A DNA stretch of 64,000 nucleotides from Locusta migratoria (GCA_026315105.1 CM048744.1:905181094-905245093), one strand, 5' to 3'. Counted from the stretch's first letter, positions 53,673-64,000 are shown. The notes: generated by a model not told the origin, from the sequence alone. A program made the numbers and translations.

Positions 53673-53847
53673 TACAGCGGCAGCACTACGCTGTGCGGCC
53701 TTCTGCCGCCCCGCCCCACGCAGCCTCGTTCGAGTGTCAACACGCTCGCTGCGAGCGTAACACACTCGCCGCGCCACCGCCGAGCGTTGCGCACTCGACC
53801 GAATACGAGCGAGCAAAACCGGCGATTTGCAGACCTCTAGTACCTAC

Positions 53848-54135
53848 TAACGCATGAATACGTGCCGATCCGAATATTTTTGCAGGTTTTCGCATTGAAA
53901 TCGAAATAATTTACATCAATATACATAAACAGTTATAAGCGTGGCCGTGTGGCTTCAACGTAAACGGGTGTGACACACACTTTCCTTTTCGTTCTGTGTT
54001 TTACATTTTAGGACACCTGTTAATAAAACTACGGCTTTCGTCTTTATTATAGTTCTATGTCAGGTACGTGCTTCATACTAGCAGGTGAAATATGTTGAAA
54101 AGTATTGACCTTGTTACGTTAACGTGCAATTTTTC

Positions 54136-54167
<32 letters not shown>

Positions 54168-54804
54168 GAAGGAGAATAATCGCTGACGACCAGATTTGAA
54201 TTTGGTTTTAATATGTTCTACACTTATCGTCTCACACCAGACGATTTTATTCTTATTTTACGAACTTTCAACAATCTGTACCTATGGACATCCAAACTGC
54301 AGTATATAGTTCTCTATGTATGTGAGCTATTTTTCTACTTCTAAAAGTATCAGAAAACCCTTATCATATATGCACTTTTCAGGTGAATCGTAACAGAAAT
54401 ATTTCAGCAGTAATAATTCTCTCTCTGGATCATTAGAAAATCTGAGAAAAGGAGAAATGAGGTCTCTTTTTTTGTTGTTGCTACATTTCATTGCGCTAAA
54501 ATCATACTCGATTCCAAAAAGCATGACAAAACCCAATATAAGCTACGAGTAACACGATTTACAATGCACGAGATACCGCCACTTCACTAGTGTCCCGTGC
54601 TGGCCGCTTGGTGCGCCACTATCGCGGTGGATATTACAAATTTGCTCGAGTGTCGTGACTGGTGTGTTAGACTGTGGCGTGACAGGGAATCTCGCGATAT
54701 CCAAAGCAGTTCCCAGGAAAGATATACGCGCGATGTGAAACACTTCGGTAAAATAGGCAATGTAAGGACTACGGGCAATTTTCATTATGGACTGTGTCTA
54801 TATT
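53848..54804. other. Anonymous DNA
   Basis: Holds a 30-base A run at 54137-54166. No frames with recognisable domains; nothing else identified. Confidence 0.4.
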
Positions 54805-54816
54805 ACTAAGTAGTTG

Positions 54817-55018
54817 AACGGCCGCGGTGGCCGAGGAGACTGAGGCGCTCTAGTCACGGTCTGCACGGCCACTACGGTTGGGGTTCGAATCCCCCATCGG
54901 GCATGGACATCTGCGCCGTCCTTAGTATGAGGTAGTAGATAAGTAGATTGTAAGTTTAGGGACTGATGACCCCGTAGTTAAGTCCCATAAGCTTAACAAA
55001 CATTTGAACATTTTTTGA
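54817..55018 (+). mobile_element. Leu-type tRNA SINE, full length
   Basis: Complete head (GGTGGCCGAGGAGACTGAGG, B box GGTTCGAATCC) and tail. A perfect 12 bp target duplication ACTAAGTAGTTG at 54805-54816 and 55019-55030. Confidence 0.95.
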
Positions 55019-55196
55019 ACTAAGTAGTTGCAGAACCCGGCTTCGCTTCGCAATTTATGTAAGTTTTTGTGGTAGTTAGCATTAAAGGATAAAATTATAA
55101 TAAGAGGTAAAAGTATTGACAATGTATTTTAACCATTTATTTAAATAATTCTCAAGAAGTGACATGTTCATTTTATTATGAGGAGTATACATATAT

Positions 55197-55618
55197 GAAA
55201 CTTCCTGACAGATTAAAATTGTGTGCCGGAACCGGGACTCGAACCTGGGACCTTTGCCTTTCCCGGGAAAGCGCACTACCGACTGTGCTATCCCGACACG
55301 ACTGACGATGCCGTCTCACAACTTTACTTCCGCCAGTACCTCGCCTCGTCTCCACCATATCCTTTCTTCCAGGAGTGTTAGTCTTGCATGGTTCGCAGGA
55401 GAGCTTCTGTGAAGTTTGGAAAGTAGTAGGCGAGGTACTGGCGGAAGTAAATTTGTGAGGCGGCATCGTGTGTCGTGTCGGGATAGCACAGTCGGTAGTG
55501 CGCTTGCCCGCGGAAGTCAAAGGTCCCAGGTCGAGTCCCGGTTCCGGCACACAATTTTAATCTGTCAGGAAATTTCATATCAGCGCACACTCCGCTGCAG
55601 AGTGAAAGTTTCATTCAA
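55197..55618. repeat. Palindromic element with a tRNA-like module in each arm
   Basis: Arms of about 170-190 bp are inverted copies: GAAACTTCCTGACAGATTAA at the left and TTAATCTGTCAGGAAATTTC at the right. The left arm holds a tRNA-like segment on the minus strand (about 55224-55300), the right arm one on the plus strand (about 55476-55552; A box TAGCACAGTCGGTAGTGCGC, B box GGTCGAGTCCC). Beyond the right arm is GCAGAGTGAAAGTTTCATTC, as in the 2060-2518 copy. Transcripts of the whole could form a long hairpin. No U33 in the loop (CCCGCGG), so functional tRNAs are unlikely. Confidence 0.8.
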
Positions 55619-56644
55619 GTATTTCTCTGATTTCCCACTCCAGAGCAAGCAACATACAATTTAACTTGAGAGAAGCAAAAGTCTTTAAGATTGTTGCCGC
55701 AATACTTTAAAGTTAGACCTTTCGCTTTGTTAAAACTATAAGGAATTTTTATTTGAAATTTCAATCTTTTAGATAGGATTGTCAGTTCAGCACATATCAG
55801 TGTGTCCTCTTTCATTTCTAGTTATAAGTTCGGCTTCGATGATTGCTGTTTGACGATCATGCTTGATCCATTACATAGTTTCGGGGATTTAAAATTTCAG
55901 AGTATCCAATTGTAAGTAGAACGTAGTCTGACGGCATTCCTGGTACTTGTAGAGACTTTAGAAATCCTGTAGGGAAATTTATACTTTGTTCAAAGTCTAC
56001 CATCGTATCTTTTGATATATATATTCTCTCTTCAGCGAGAATTTTCTTTTCATTGTTAAAGTTGATATCGTCAACTACATTATTTATAGTTGCTAAAGTC
56101 GCCCTTTAAAATAACCTCTCCGAATTGGAATAGTTATGAAAAACTATCCATAAATTTGGTTCTTGAGCTCGTTTTCAGTAGTGACTTTGTTGCAGAAATG
56201 ACTGTTGAGATTGATGAGGCTAGTCGTCTGGTCAGTAAGATATGTACCTTCGCCTAATTGTAAAGATATGTTCTTCATCTTTCGATAGTTCAGCTCACAT
56301 ATTCTTTGTTAGTTAAAGAGAAATGTCAGTTGTCATATTATTTGTTTGTATAAGTTAGATAAATTGCTCTCATCTACCGGTGTTTACATTAAATTATTTT
56401 TCCATAGGTAGGCACTGTATGCCTTTCAGGTAAAGGGAATAAAGAGTTATCACACCATGTAAGTCCCTTGATTGTATCTTAATTTGTTTTTGAGTTTTTG
56501 CGGCACGCACATCGTACACGTACTTTTATAATATGTATTAATTAGGCAAAGAAGGGCACTAGGTATTTGAAACCGTTCAAGGAACAAACTGTCTTTCGTG
56601 CAACATAGTTTTTTCTTTTTCAGCAAATTTCGTGGTTAATTGGT
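55619..56644. other. Anonymous AT-rich DNA
   Basis: No feature recognised in about 1 kb. Confidence 0.4.
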
Positions 56645-56656
56645 GAAACTATTGCA

Positions 56657-56828
56657 GCCGCGCGTCTCTAGGGCACCTTGCTGCGGAAGGCGTGGCTGTT
56701 CCCTGTCCGAGGTTCGAATCCTTCCTTGGCCAAGCGTGTGTAACTTTAGCTTATGTAGTTTGTAAGTCTGGGGACTGATGACCACTTCAGTTTCGTCACA
56801 AAGCTTTACATACATATCAACATTTTTT
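56657..56828 (+). mobile_element. tRNA SINE, diverged subfamily
   Basis: Head ends with B box GAGGTTCGAATCC, then the tail TTTGTAAGTCTGGGGACTGA and a terminal ACATACATATCAACATTTTT. Target duplication GAAACTATTGCA at 56645-56656 and GAAACTACTGCA at 56829-56840 (one mismatch). Confidence 0.88.
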
Positions 56829-57007
56829 GAAACTACTGCAATAAACATCTCTACCCGCCGAAAAATACTACCAAATCTTCCACCTTACATTTGGTGTAAT
56901 GTAATTAGGATCATTGAATTTCATTATTACTCAGTGACAAAAACCCAAGGAGAAGATAAGTATAATCGTTTTTACAAAATGAAAGCTCTCGAAGGCAAGG
57001 TTTTCAA

Positions 57008-57197
57008 TGTTCAATTGTTTTTTAAGCTCATCTGACTTAACTGCGGGGTTCAGTCCCTAAACTTACAAACATCTTATGAACCTTATGCTAAAGATGACAC
57101 ATACATCCATGTCCGAGGGGGGATTTGAACCCCCGACCGTAGCGGCCGTGCAGACTGCGACTGGCGCGCCGCAGACCACTCGGCCACGGCGGCCGCC
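57008..57197 (-). mobile_element. Leu-type tRNA SINE
   Basis: Minus strand from GGCCGCCGTGGCCGAGTGGT through B box GGTTCAAATCC to the tail. Approximate target duplication GGCAAGGTTTTCAA (56994-57007) and GGCAAGCTGTTCAA (57198-57211). Confidence 0.88.
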
Positions 57198-57211
57198 GGC
57201 AAGCTGTTCAA

Positions 57212-59565
57212 GAAGAAATCAATCTACTACCAATCGCAAAGCTATTTCAGCCAGTTCGCTTTGTTCGTATCACGTGAAAGTGACGTAGACAAATGGCTGC
57301 TGGCTGACCGAGTGAAGCTAAAGATCGGTAAAGCGAATTTCACGCTCTAGAAGTTCTCTTTACGTGCTAGAAGACACACCTCGTCTTTCAGACTGTAGCT
57401 TTAAGAGGCATAGGAATATGGCCCGTAAGTAGGTTTTTCCTGATAAATCAAAACTACGTAACAGCAAGTACACACAAATTAGCGTATTCGTTAAGTACAC
57501 AAGTTTAGAACATCTTTCTCGTTTTGATTTAACCACTCGTTCATGAATTTTGAGGTGGGGACAATATACAGGTGAAAACCGAAGGTAAAGATATTACAAA
57601 TCATATTCTCACTAGCAGAAACTAAAGGCCCAATCGTAATTCATGCCTTTTCATTCTTGGCACTCAGTTTTTACATTTAACTTTATTGACTACATTATTA
57701 ACTATTATATTATATTATTCATTCATTCACGTGATTTTCTCTTGATTTGTATTTAAATTTTAAGAGAATCGATCTACTTTTCTCAGCAATTGGATTCGAA
57801 TTTAAATGAAATCGCAAGCTGTAATATATTATGAGAGTTTTTCAGCTATTCAGACTCGTACCCAAGATAGCGATAATTATTAGTTATTAATTAATTAATT
57901 ATTCGTTCGGATCTTTCAGCATAACAGGAGAGGTGTTCTTTTCGTTGGGAACTTGGGCACTGGAGTAAGAATTTGACTCATCACACTTTGTTAGTTGTAG
58001 GTGGTATCTGATACATTAATTCAGATTCTTCTGGTACAGGTTCTTCTCGAAAAAAACTTTCTCCTATTTATTTCTCCTCCAGAAAGCTGTGTGATGGAAA
58101 AATTCTTTTTGCCTCTTACATGTAGTAAACTTCCGAATACTTGGGATATAGAATAAATTGCTTTATTACACAAATCGAAATCTGCTTCATGGCCATTGAA
58201 CTGAAACCATCTGAAAAGCATTATTAGCAGTTACATTAATCTTCATTGCATCACCATCATTACTCCTGTGATCACAATCTTTGGTCGGTGTCTAACCGGT
58301 TTCGGCCAGTGAGCACTATCATGAGATCTGTATTTTAGAACATGTTCTAATACAATGAAGACATGGCGTCACTGTAAACAATACACACACCTGCTTAAAC
58401 ATAGTCACACATATAGGATGCAGTGCAAACTAGGCCACAGTTTTAGCGAAGGTTTCCTGTAATCGACGCGTCTTTTCTTTACAACATGTTGCGGATTATT
58501 TGTTTCTCTAACGTAATGGCATCACAATGCGCTAAAAATACAGTCAGAATGCGTTTCTATTGCATTAACTACTGTAAAATGATACATGAAAAAAACAATC
58601 AGTCAGCGACGGTAAATATTACAGCACGACTACCCGACGTTCTCGTCGCTGGTAATACCAGTACAACAGTCACAGCAAGTTCCTTAACTCGCGTTCTTTC
58701 ATGCGCTAAGTAAAGAAAATGTGATTACACGCCCAAGTACGTTTCTTCACTTCACCGGCGTACGATGATACTGCGTGGCAAAATTAGAAGATTCTTCTGA
58801 GCGGCACTTTACATCTCCCAGTGGTAATGGAATTCCTCGGTATCTACCAACCGCGAAATGTGGACCCGTTTTACGACGGTATTTGCGTCACTGCGGGCAC
58901 AGTCAATTTCTGCGCTCACACCAAATAAGCAGGCGGTGCTGTACTGAAATCCTCACGCTTCAGGAAACTCCTTTAGATGTGCGAACAAGCAATTCCCTAC
59001 AATTCCCGAAACAATAGCCACTTATTCCGCTGCATCGCGTGCCGTAAGTTCTGTTCATGTAGTTCTATGGGTGGACACTTGCTCCGAAGGAACACAGTGG
59101 ATGCGTAAAGTAATCGTGCTGCTTTAACCGGACACAAAGCCAACGAAACGAAAGAAATGTGAAGCCTTCACCAAATAAAAGAAAAACGCTGCAAGTATAT
59201 GTAACGTAATTTTCATTCATGTACTCGGGCAAGTAATGACTTAGAAATGAAACGAAATATACTATAACGGGTCAATTCATTTCAGTCAAGTTGTGGACGG
59301 TACAGAGGAAGGTTCAGTGTGCTCACAGGCTTCTTAAATTTTAATCGGTGATACAGCTTCAGCGTATTGTCGTATGTATATTGAAGTCCGACATCATGGA
59401 AATAACATTTGTCGGTGGCATTAACAGTTGAAGGAAACCGGCAGTCTGTTGATACAGAAACTTTCCAGTAGGCCGGTAAATGATGAAGAAACTATACCAG
59501 ACATCTACGTAAGAAGCCCCACGTCGGTGTGTATATGTGCTAGACGACGATACTACAGTTCACAA
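57212..59565. other. Anonymous DNA
   Basis: About 2.35 kb with no open frame above 80 codons that shows a domain. Near 58290 the phrase ACCGGTTTCGGCCAGTGAGC looks like part of a dispersed repeat, but there is no second copy in the window. Confidence 0.4.
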
Positions 59566-60850
59566 TCTATATATATAAAATGAATGTTTGTCTGTATGTC
59601 CTCTATGTGTTCATAAACCATTCATTCGATTGCATTGAAACTTTGGTGAACTGTTCCCCGTACGCCCACGAAGGTTCTTGACCCAAAAACAAAAAAGCAC
59701 GATACATAGCTCAGGAGATATGACGTCATAAATAATGAGAGGCCACCTCGTGAGAATACCCAGATTTATGCGTCAATTATTGGAAAATTGGAGTAGTTAG
59801 GGATCTGCAACAAAGTTTGCATATAATTTCGGATGTTTATGGAGCGTTTTGTAATTGACCCCCTCCCCCCCCCCCCTCCCACACACACACTCAATATTTT
59901 TGCTGTAAATGCCGTAAAACTGTAGCGTCAGGCATGACTTTGTATCAAGTGAAGTTAACATTACATTTCATTTGCGTGTTACTATTTATTTTTGCCTGTA
60001 AGTCTCCCTTAATTCTCTTGCATCCAAAATTAAACAATCTTATTTCTTACTCTCTATCTATATGAAAGAGAAAGGACACTGACTCACTCACTGGTGATAA
60101 GCGGGTCAAAGCCCACTGTCCCGTTCCTCGAAAACTGCTTCATCTATGAAGCTGAAATTTGGCAGGAATGTAGTTTATAGGCAGAAGACGTCAGCTAAGA
60201 AAGTATTTTGTGACAGGTGCATGGTGGAGGATACTTCTCCTACAGACTCCAAAAATCTACAGTTTTATTCCCATCTTTTAGAAATTTCGCACACTTGACC
60301 TTCAAAACAAGAAGAAGGTCTACCTTAATTTTCATAAAGTGCATTGGGGAGGGTACTTTGCAACCTAAAAATGGATCCCTAAATACCTTGGTCGCGCCAT
60401 AACTTGAGAATGGCTCGACCGATTTCATAGATCTTTTTTTTTATTTTATTTTTTTTATTTTTTTATTATTATTTTTTTTTTTTTCGTTATTCTCAGTACA
60501 AGGGTTGTATGAAATTAAACTGAAATATTTGAGAACAACAAAGTGCATTTTTCAGTGCGACCCTGCGTTTCTATTGAATAGAAATCTATAGTTTTGTTCA
60601 CCTTAAAAACGAGAGGAATGTCACTGCCTGTAAAAAATTTCGTTCGGTTGATGGTGGAGGGTAATTAACTTACTGAATTTTACAAAATGCATATTTTTCC
60701 TCCAATCTTTATGAATTTTTGTGCACATGACGTTTAAACCAAGAGGAAGGTCACTGGGTACATAAATGTTTGTGTGGTACAAGACAGAACCTACCTTGCA
60801 GAAAACTTTGCCGAGAGAGGGAAAGGTGGAAACGAACAGAGAGATGGGAC
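59566..60850 (+). mobile_element. Helitron-like 5' end and associated repeat
   Basis: A|TCTATATATATAAAATG at 59566 resembles the 5' termini of the Helitron-like elements at 1978 and 14810, and the following TTCATAAACCATTCATTC and ATATGACGTCATAAATAATG echo their body (ATATGACGTCATAAACAATG at about 27390). No CTAG with hairpin was found downstream, so the right limit is arbitrary. It includes a C run at 59865, a T-rich stretch at 60427-60485, and repeated blocks (CTTTTAGAAATTTCGCACAC and similar near 60700). Confidence 0.35.
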
Positions 60851-60857
60851 TTAGTGT

Positions 60858-60935
60858 TAGCTAGTTCATAAGTAGTTTGTAAGTTTAGGGACTGATGACT
60901 CCGTAGTTAAGTCCCATAAGCTATACAAACATTTA
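60858..60935 (+). mobile_element. Leu-type SINE, 3' fragment
   Basis: Only the tail module from TAGCTAGTTCATAAGTAG to ACAAACATTTAAATTT is present; the tRNA head is absent. Confidence 0.85.
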
Positions 60936-60999
60936 AATTTATTTCCAATTGTTATAAATAATGTTGTTGTGGACTAATCTCGTTTCTACTGTCGTAGAA

Positions 61000-62145
61000 T
61001 ACCACCACCACATTTTTTTTCATTGTTTGACTAGCTTTCTTTCTCTCGTGAAATCCTTTCTTGTGAATTACCTCTCTGAAATGTGCTCTCTTTCTTATCT
61101 TTGTAATTATGCTTCGCTTTCAGTGAAGCATGTGCGCTTGGATTTGTAACTGTTGAATAATTTAAAGATCCGCTTGTCTAGTCGGCTGTTATACAAACTA
61201 CAGATGTATCCATAAAACTGTAGTTTTCTCTTTCTCATTATATCAGTTGGTTTTTGAATTTTGGAATGTCTCTTTGGTCTTAACCTATATTCAACATTAT
61301 TGTTTCTTATAGCTCTCAGTATTTTTCTCAAAATGGACCTTTCGACCTCCTCAAGAGTCTGTTCAGAATGTTAAAATGTTTGTAGTCCTTATGGGACCAA
61401 ACTACATTGGTCATCAGTCCCTAGACTTACAAACTACTTAAACTAAGGTAAACTAACCTAAGGACAACACACACATCCATGCCCGAGGGGGGGATACCAA
61501 CCCCCGACGACGGACGGCCGCGTGCATCGCCGCGGCTCCCTAGTCTCGAAATCTACATTTCTTTCACTGTTTGGTAACATCTTAATCTTGTATTCCATGA
61601 CAAGGAATTGTTTTTCTTACAAAACTTTTTTGTCATTGAAACACCACTTCCATTCTGAGCTTCCTAGTTGTTATAATTGCCTTTTCTCTCGCATTGTTCG
61701 TTATACACTCTCCAAGCTATTGAAAGCAACTCGTTTCGTATACTGTGTCGTTGTGAATAGGGATTTTTTGTAGAGGATGACGGAAGTCTGACGTGAACTT
61801 TGCATATTTCAAGTGGTATTGGTAGTCATACTTCATCTGCTAGTTTTTGCAATGCTCTGATTTGTCCGTGGGCATAGTCTACTGAGTCTGTTAATAACGC
61901 TATCTCATCTGCATAGGATAAACAGTCAATGGTGATTTTGTTTGGATTTATTCCTAGCTGAATCCCTTTAGTATTCATGGCCTGCCTTCTCTAATAAACA
62001 GTTGAAAAGCAGAGGACACAGCTCATATCCCTGTCGTTCACGTGACTGTATTTCAAAAGATTTTGGGAGTTCCAACTAAATTTTACTTCGAATGTTGTAT
62101 TTATTAAAGTTGTTTTATTGATTCAGTTTATTTCAGTATAGAGTC
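61000..62145 (-). pseudogene. LINE reverse transcriptase fossil split by a SINE
   Basis: On the minus strand, from 62145: NTKGIQLGINPNKITIDCLS then YADEIALLTDSVD (about 61905-61870), the reverse transcriptase palm with YADD decayed to YADE. After more sequence (SWNTRLRCYQTV at about 61560) a SINE intervenes at 61367-61545, then EQTLEEVERSILRKILRAI (61365-61310), RKRKLQFYGYI and RLDKRIFKL, the C-terminal region. Stops and frameshifts throughout. It differs in sequence from the RTE copy at 62158-62650, so it is a separate LINE lineage or old copy. Confidence 0.72.
61367..61545 (-). mobile_element. tRNA SINE, second subfamily, nested in LINE
   Basis: Minus strand head GCCGCGGCGATGCACGCGGC, a decayed B box (GGGGGTTGGTATCCCC), GGGCATGG, and the tail TAAGTCTAGGGACTGATGAC. 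The body ACCTAAGGACAACACACACA (plus strand) matches the 29343-29540 subfamily. It interrupts the LINE frame. Confidence 0.85.
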
Positions 62146-62157
62146 CTAATTCCTTTA

Positions 62158-62650
62158 TGATGTTGTTGTTGCTGTTGTTGTCTTTAGTCTGGAGACTGCT
62201 TTGATGCAGCTCTCCACAATACCCTATCCTGAGCAAGCCTCTTCAACTCAACATAAGAACGGCAACCTACATCTGTCTGAATCTGCTTACTGTATCCATC
62301 TCTTGGTCTTCCTCTGCGGTTTTTTTCCCACACATTTCCCTCCAATGCTAAATTCATAATTCCTTGATGTCTAAGAATGTGTCCAACCAATCGATCCCTT
62401 CTTTTAGTCAACGTATGTCAAAAATTCCTTTTCTCCCCAATTCTGTTCTGTACCTCGTCATTAGTTACGCGATCCACCCATCTAATCTTCAGCATTCGTC
62501 TGTAGCACCCCATTTCAAAAGCTTTATCCTCTTCCTGTCCACACTGTTTATCGTCCATGTTTCACTCACATACAAGGCAACACTCCACACAAATGCCGTC
62601 AGAAACGACTTTCTTAGGCTTAAATCAAAATTCGATGTTAACAAATTTCG
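62158..62650 (-). pseudogene. RTE LINE C-terminal segment
   Basis: Minus strand encodes VSETWTINSVDRKRIKAFEM, MLKIRWVDRVTNDEV, GHILRHQGIM, NRRGRPRDGY and DVGCRSYVELKRLAQDRVLW, ending with stop and a tail of CAACAACAGCAACAACAACA at about 62162-62181. One stop codon precedes MTKRRDRLVGH. Its 5' edge at 62650 abuts the plus-strand RTE 5' region directly. Confidence 0.85.
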
Positions 62651-64000
62651 TTAGTTATAGGGGCAACAGTCTGGATGATTGACTGATCTGGCCTTGTAAC
62701 ATCAGCTAATGTGGCTTTGCCACAAGGTTACTGCGAACGGCTGAAAGCAAGGGGAAACTACAGCCGAGGACATGCAGCTCTACTGTATGAAAACATGATG
62801 ATGGCATCCTCTCGGGTAAAATATTCCGGAGGTAAAATAGTCCCCCATTCGGATCTCCGGGAGGGGACTACTCAGGAGGATGTTATCATGAGGAAAGACA
62901 ATACTGGCATTCTACGGATCGGAGCGTGGAATGTTAGATCCCTTAATCGGGTAGGAAAATTAGAAAATTTAAAAAGGGAAATGGATAGGTTGAAGTTAGA
63001 TATAGTGGGGATTAGTGAAGTTCGGTGGCAGGATGAACAGGATTTCTGGTCAGGTGAGTACAGGATTATAAATACAAAAGCAGTTGGGGGTATCACAGGA
63101 GTAGGACTGATAATGAATAAGGAAATAGGAATGCGGGTAAACTACTATAAGCAGCACAGTGATCGCATTATCATTGTCAAGATAGATACGAAGCCAACAC
63201 CGACAACAGTAGTACAGGTTTATATGCCAACTAGCTCTGCCGATGATGAGGAGATCGAAGAAATATATGAGGAGGTAAAGGAAATTATTCAGACAGTTAA
63301 GGGAGAGGAAAACTTAATTGTAATGGGAGACTGGAATTCGGTAGTAGGAAAAGGAAGAGAAGGAAAAATAGTAGGTGAATATGGACTGGGCAGAAGGAAT
63401 GAAAGAGGAAGTCGCCTGGTAGAATTTTGCACGGAACATGATTTAATTGTAACAAACACGTGGTTTAAGAATCACAAAAGAAGGTTGTATACTTGGAAGA
63501 GACCAGGAGACACCGGAAGGTATCAGATAGATTTTATAATGGTAAAACATAGATTCCGGAACCAGGTTATAAACTGCAAGACATACCCAGGGGCAGATAT
63601 AGACTCTGACCATAACTTGTTAGTCATTAACTGTAGGCTGAAACTGAAAAAACTGCAGAAAGGTAGGAAAATAAGGAGATGGGACCTAGATAAATTGAAG
63701 GAACTTGAAATTCTGGTGAATTTCAGAGGGAGCTTTAGGCAACAATTGACAGAAACAGGGGGAAATAAAACAGTAGAAGAGGAATGGGTAGCATTGAGAG
63801 ATGAAATAGTGAAGGCAGCGGAGAACAAAATAGGTAGAAAGGCAAGACCAACAAAAAATCCTTGGATAACACAGGAAATACTAAATTTAATTGATGAAAG
63901 GAGAAAATATAAAAATGCAGTAAATGAAACAAACAAAATGGAGTACAGACGACTAAAAAATGAGATTGACAGGAAATGCAAAATGGCTAAGCAGGAGTGG
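62651..64000 (+). mobile_element. RTE LINE 5' region, continues beyond the window
   Basis: Plus strand. The 5' UTR-like part (GGCTTTGCCACAAGGTTACT, GAACGGCTGAAAGCAAGGGG) precedes the endonuclease frame. It is oriented opposite to the adjacent 3' segment at 62158-62650. The right end lies outside the window. Confidence 0.85.
62888..64000 (+). CDS. RTE LINE ORF: endonuclease domain, partial at window edge
   Basis: From ATG at 62888 the frame stays open for 371 codons to the window edge. Apurinic-like endonuclease motifs are in order: IGAWNVRSLNR (residue ~12), VGISEVRWQ (~42), VYMPTSS (~116), MGDWNSVVGKG (~147), YTWKRPGDTGRYQIDFIMV (~202) and DSDHNLLV (~239). The stretch after that is basic and Glu/Lys-rich and leads toward the reverse transcriptase, which lies outside. 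No stop or frameshift is visible, so this copy is young or selected at least in this part. RTE elements usually have one long ORF. Confidence 0.9.
   Translation, partial: MRKDNTGILRIGAWNVRSLNRVGKLENLKREMDRLKLDIVGISEVRWQDEQDFWSGEYRIINTKAVGGITGVGLIMNKEIGMRVNYYKQHSDRIIIVKIDTKPTPTTVVQVYMPTSSADDEEIEEIYEEVKEIIQTVKGEENLIVMGDWNSVVGKGREGKIVGEYGLGRRNERGSRLVEFCTEHDLIVTNTWFKNHKRRLYTWKRPGDTGRYQIDFIMVKHRFRNQVINCKTYPGADIDSDHNLLVINCRLKLKKLQKGRKIRRWDLDKLKELEILVNFRGSFRQQLTETGGNKTVEEEWVALRDEIVKAAENKIGRKARPTKNPWITQEILNLIDERRKYKNAVNETNKMEYRRLKNEIDRKCKMAKQEW

Larger units (their letters stand above)
44771..53839 (+). mobile_element. hAT transposon swollen to 9 kb by nested insertions
   Basis: Left terminus TAGAGGTCTGCACCTCGC at 44771 and, from the right end at 53839, TAGAGGTCTGCAAATCGC, with subterminal GCTCGCTCG on both sides. 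The flanks are a perfect 8 bp duplication GTACCTAC (44763-44770 and 53840-53847). Both features are typical of hAT. The plus strand keeps the C-terminal dimerisation domain of the transposase (51861-52600). Nested inside: a Jockey LINE (46292-51115), a tRNA SINE (52142-52539) holding a Leu-type SINE, and an inverted element (52920-53672) holding another. The rest is decayed. Confidence 0.88.

Noticed and set aside
55031..55056. A Helitron 3' end next to the SINE (AGAACCCGGCTTCGCTTCGC)
   Set aside because: The hairpin-like GC motif is there, but the terminal tetranucleotide is not CTRR and no 5' TC end was found.
55476..55552. Functional tRNA gene calls in the palindromes and SINE heads
   Set aside because: A and B boxes are present, but the anticodon loops lack U33, the acceptor stems pair poorly and the segments are embedded in repeated elements.
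1..64000. CRISPR arrays, operons or other prokaryotic systems
   Set aside because: The repeats are SINE, LINE and DNA transposon copies with target duplications; there are no short regularly spaced repeats and no operon-like gene packing.

Overview
This 64 kb window looks like intergenic DNA from a large, repeat-rich arthropod genome, most likely an orthopteran such as a grasshopper or locust. That assignment is an inference from the kinds of repeats present, recalled from experience rather than searched: tRNA-type SINEs with a Leu/Ser-like A box and a conserved tail, RTE-type LINEs with (AAC)n-like ends, LINE tails of ATGTAG repeats, and inverted elements that carry tRNA-like modules. No convincing host gene, rRNA, functional tRNA or CRISPR array is visible. 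The only long open frames belong to two non-LTR retrotransposons on the minus strand, plus an RTE-type LINE that runs off the right edge.

Layout. 0-5 kb: two SINEs, one inside a 983 bp Helitron-like element, an inverted element carrying tRNA-like modules, and anonymous DNA. 5-12 kb: a Cys-tRNA-like SINE, a rearranged mariner, one copy of dispersed repeat A, and a LINE reverse transcriptase fossil split by a SINE. 12-17 kb: a decayed ORF1 fossil, a LINE tail hit by a hAT that was itself hit by a Helitron, and an inverted RTE LINE flanked by ~480 bp direct repeats that each carry a THAP-like exon fossil. 17-31 kb: a dead Tc1 transposase, inverted-repeat elements, a gag zinc-knuckle fossil, a second Helitron-like copy, several SINEs and a deletion-derivative mariner. 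31-37 kb: an almost intact L1/Tx1-type LINE inserted inside a SINE. 37-44.7 kb: interrupted second copies of dispersed repeats A and B. 44.8-53.8 kb: a single hAT element with a perfect 8 bp target duplication, swollen to 9 kb by a Jockey-type LINE, two nested SINEs and an inverted element holding another SINE. 54-64 kb: SINEs, a palindromic tRNA-bearing element, a third Helitron-like end, and a pile-up of LINE fragments ending in an RTE LINE with an intact endonuclease frame.

The elements do not form a pathway. What ties them together is insertion order, which target-site duplications let one read. The three best-preserved units are the L1/Tx1-type LINE (ORF2 open; ORF1 broken by one stop), the Jockey-type LINE (ORF1 open; ORF2 broken by one frameshift; stop and start codons directly abutting) and the RTE endonuclease at the right edge. 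The Leu-type SINEs are plausibly mobilised by one of the LINEs, but the sequence alone does not show which. The remaining stretches are AT-rich, lack long open frames, and are probably older repeat debris.
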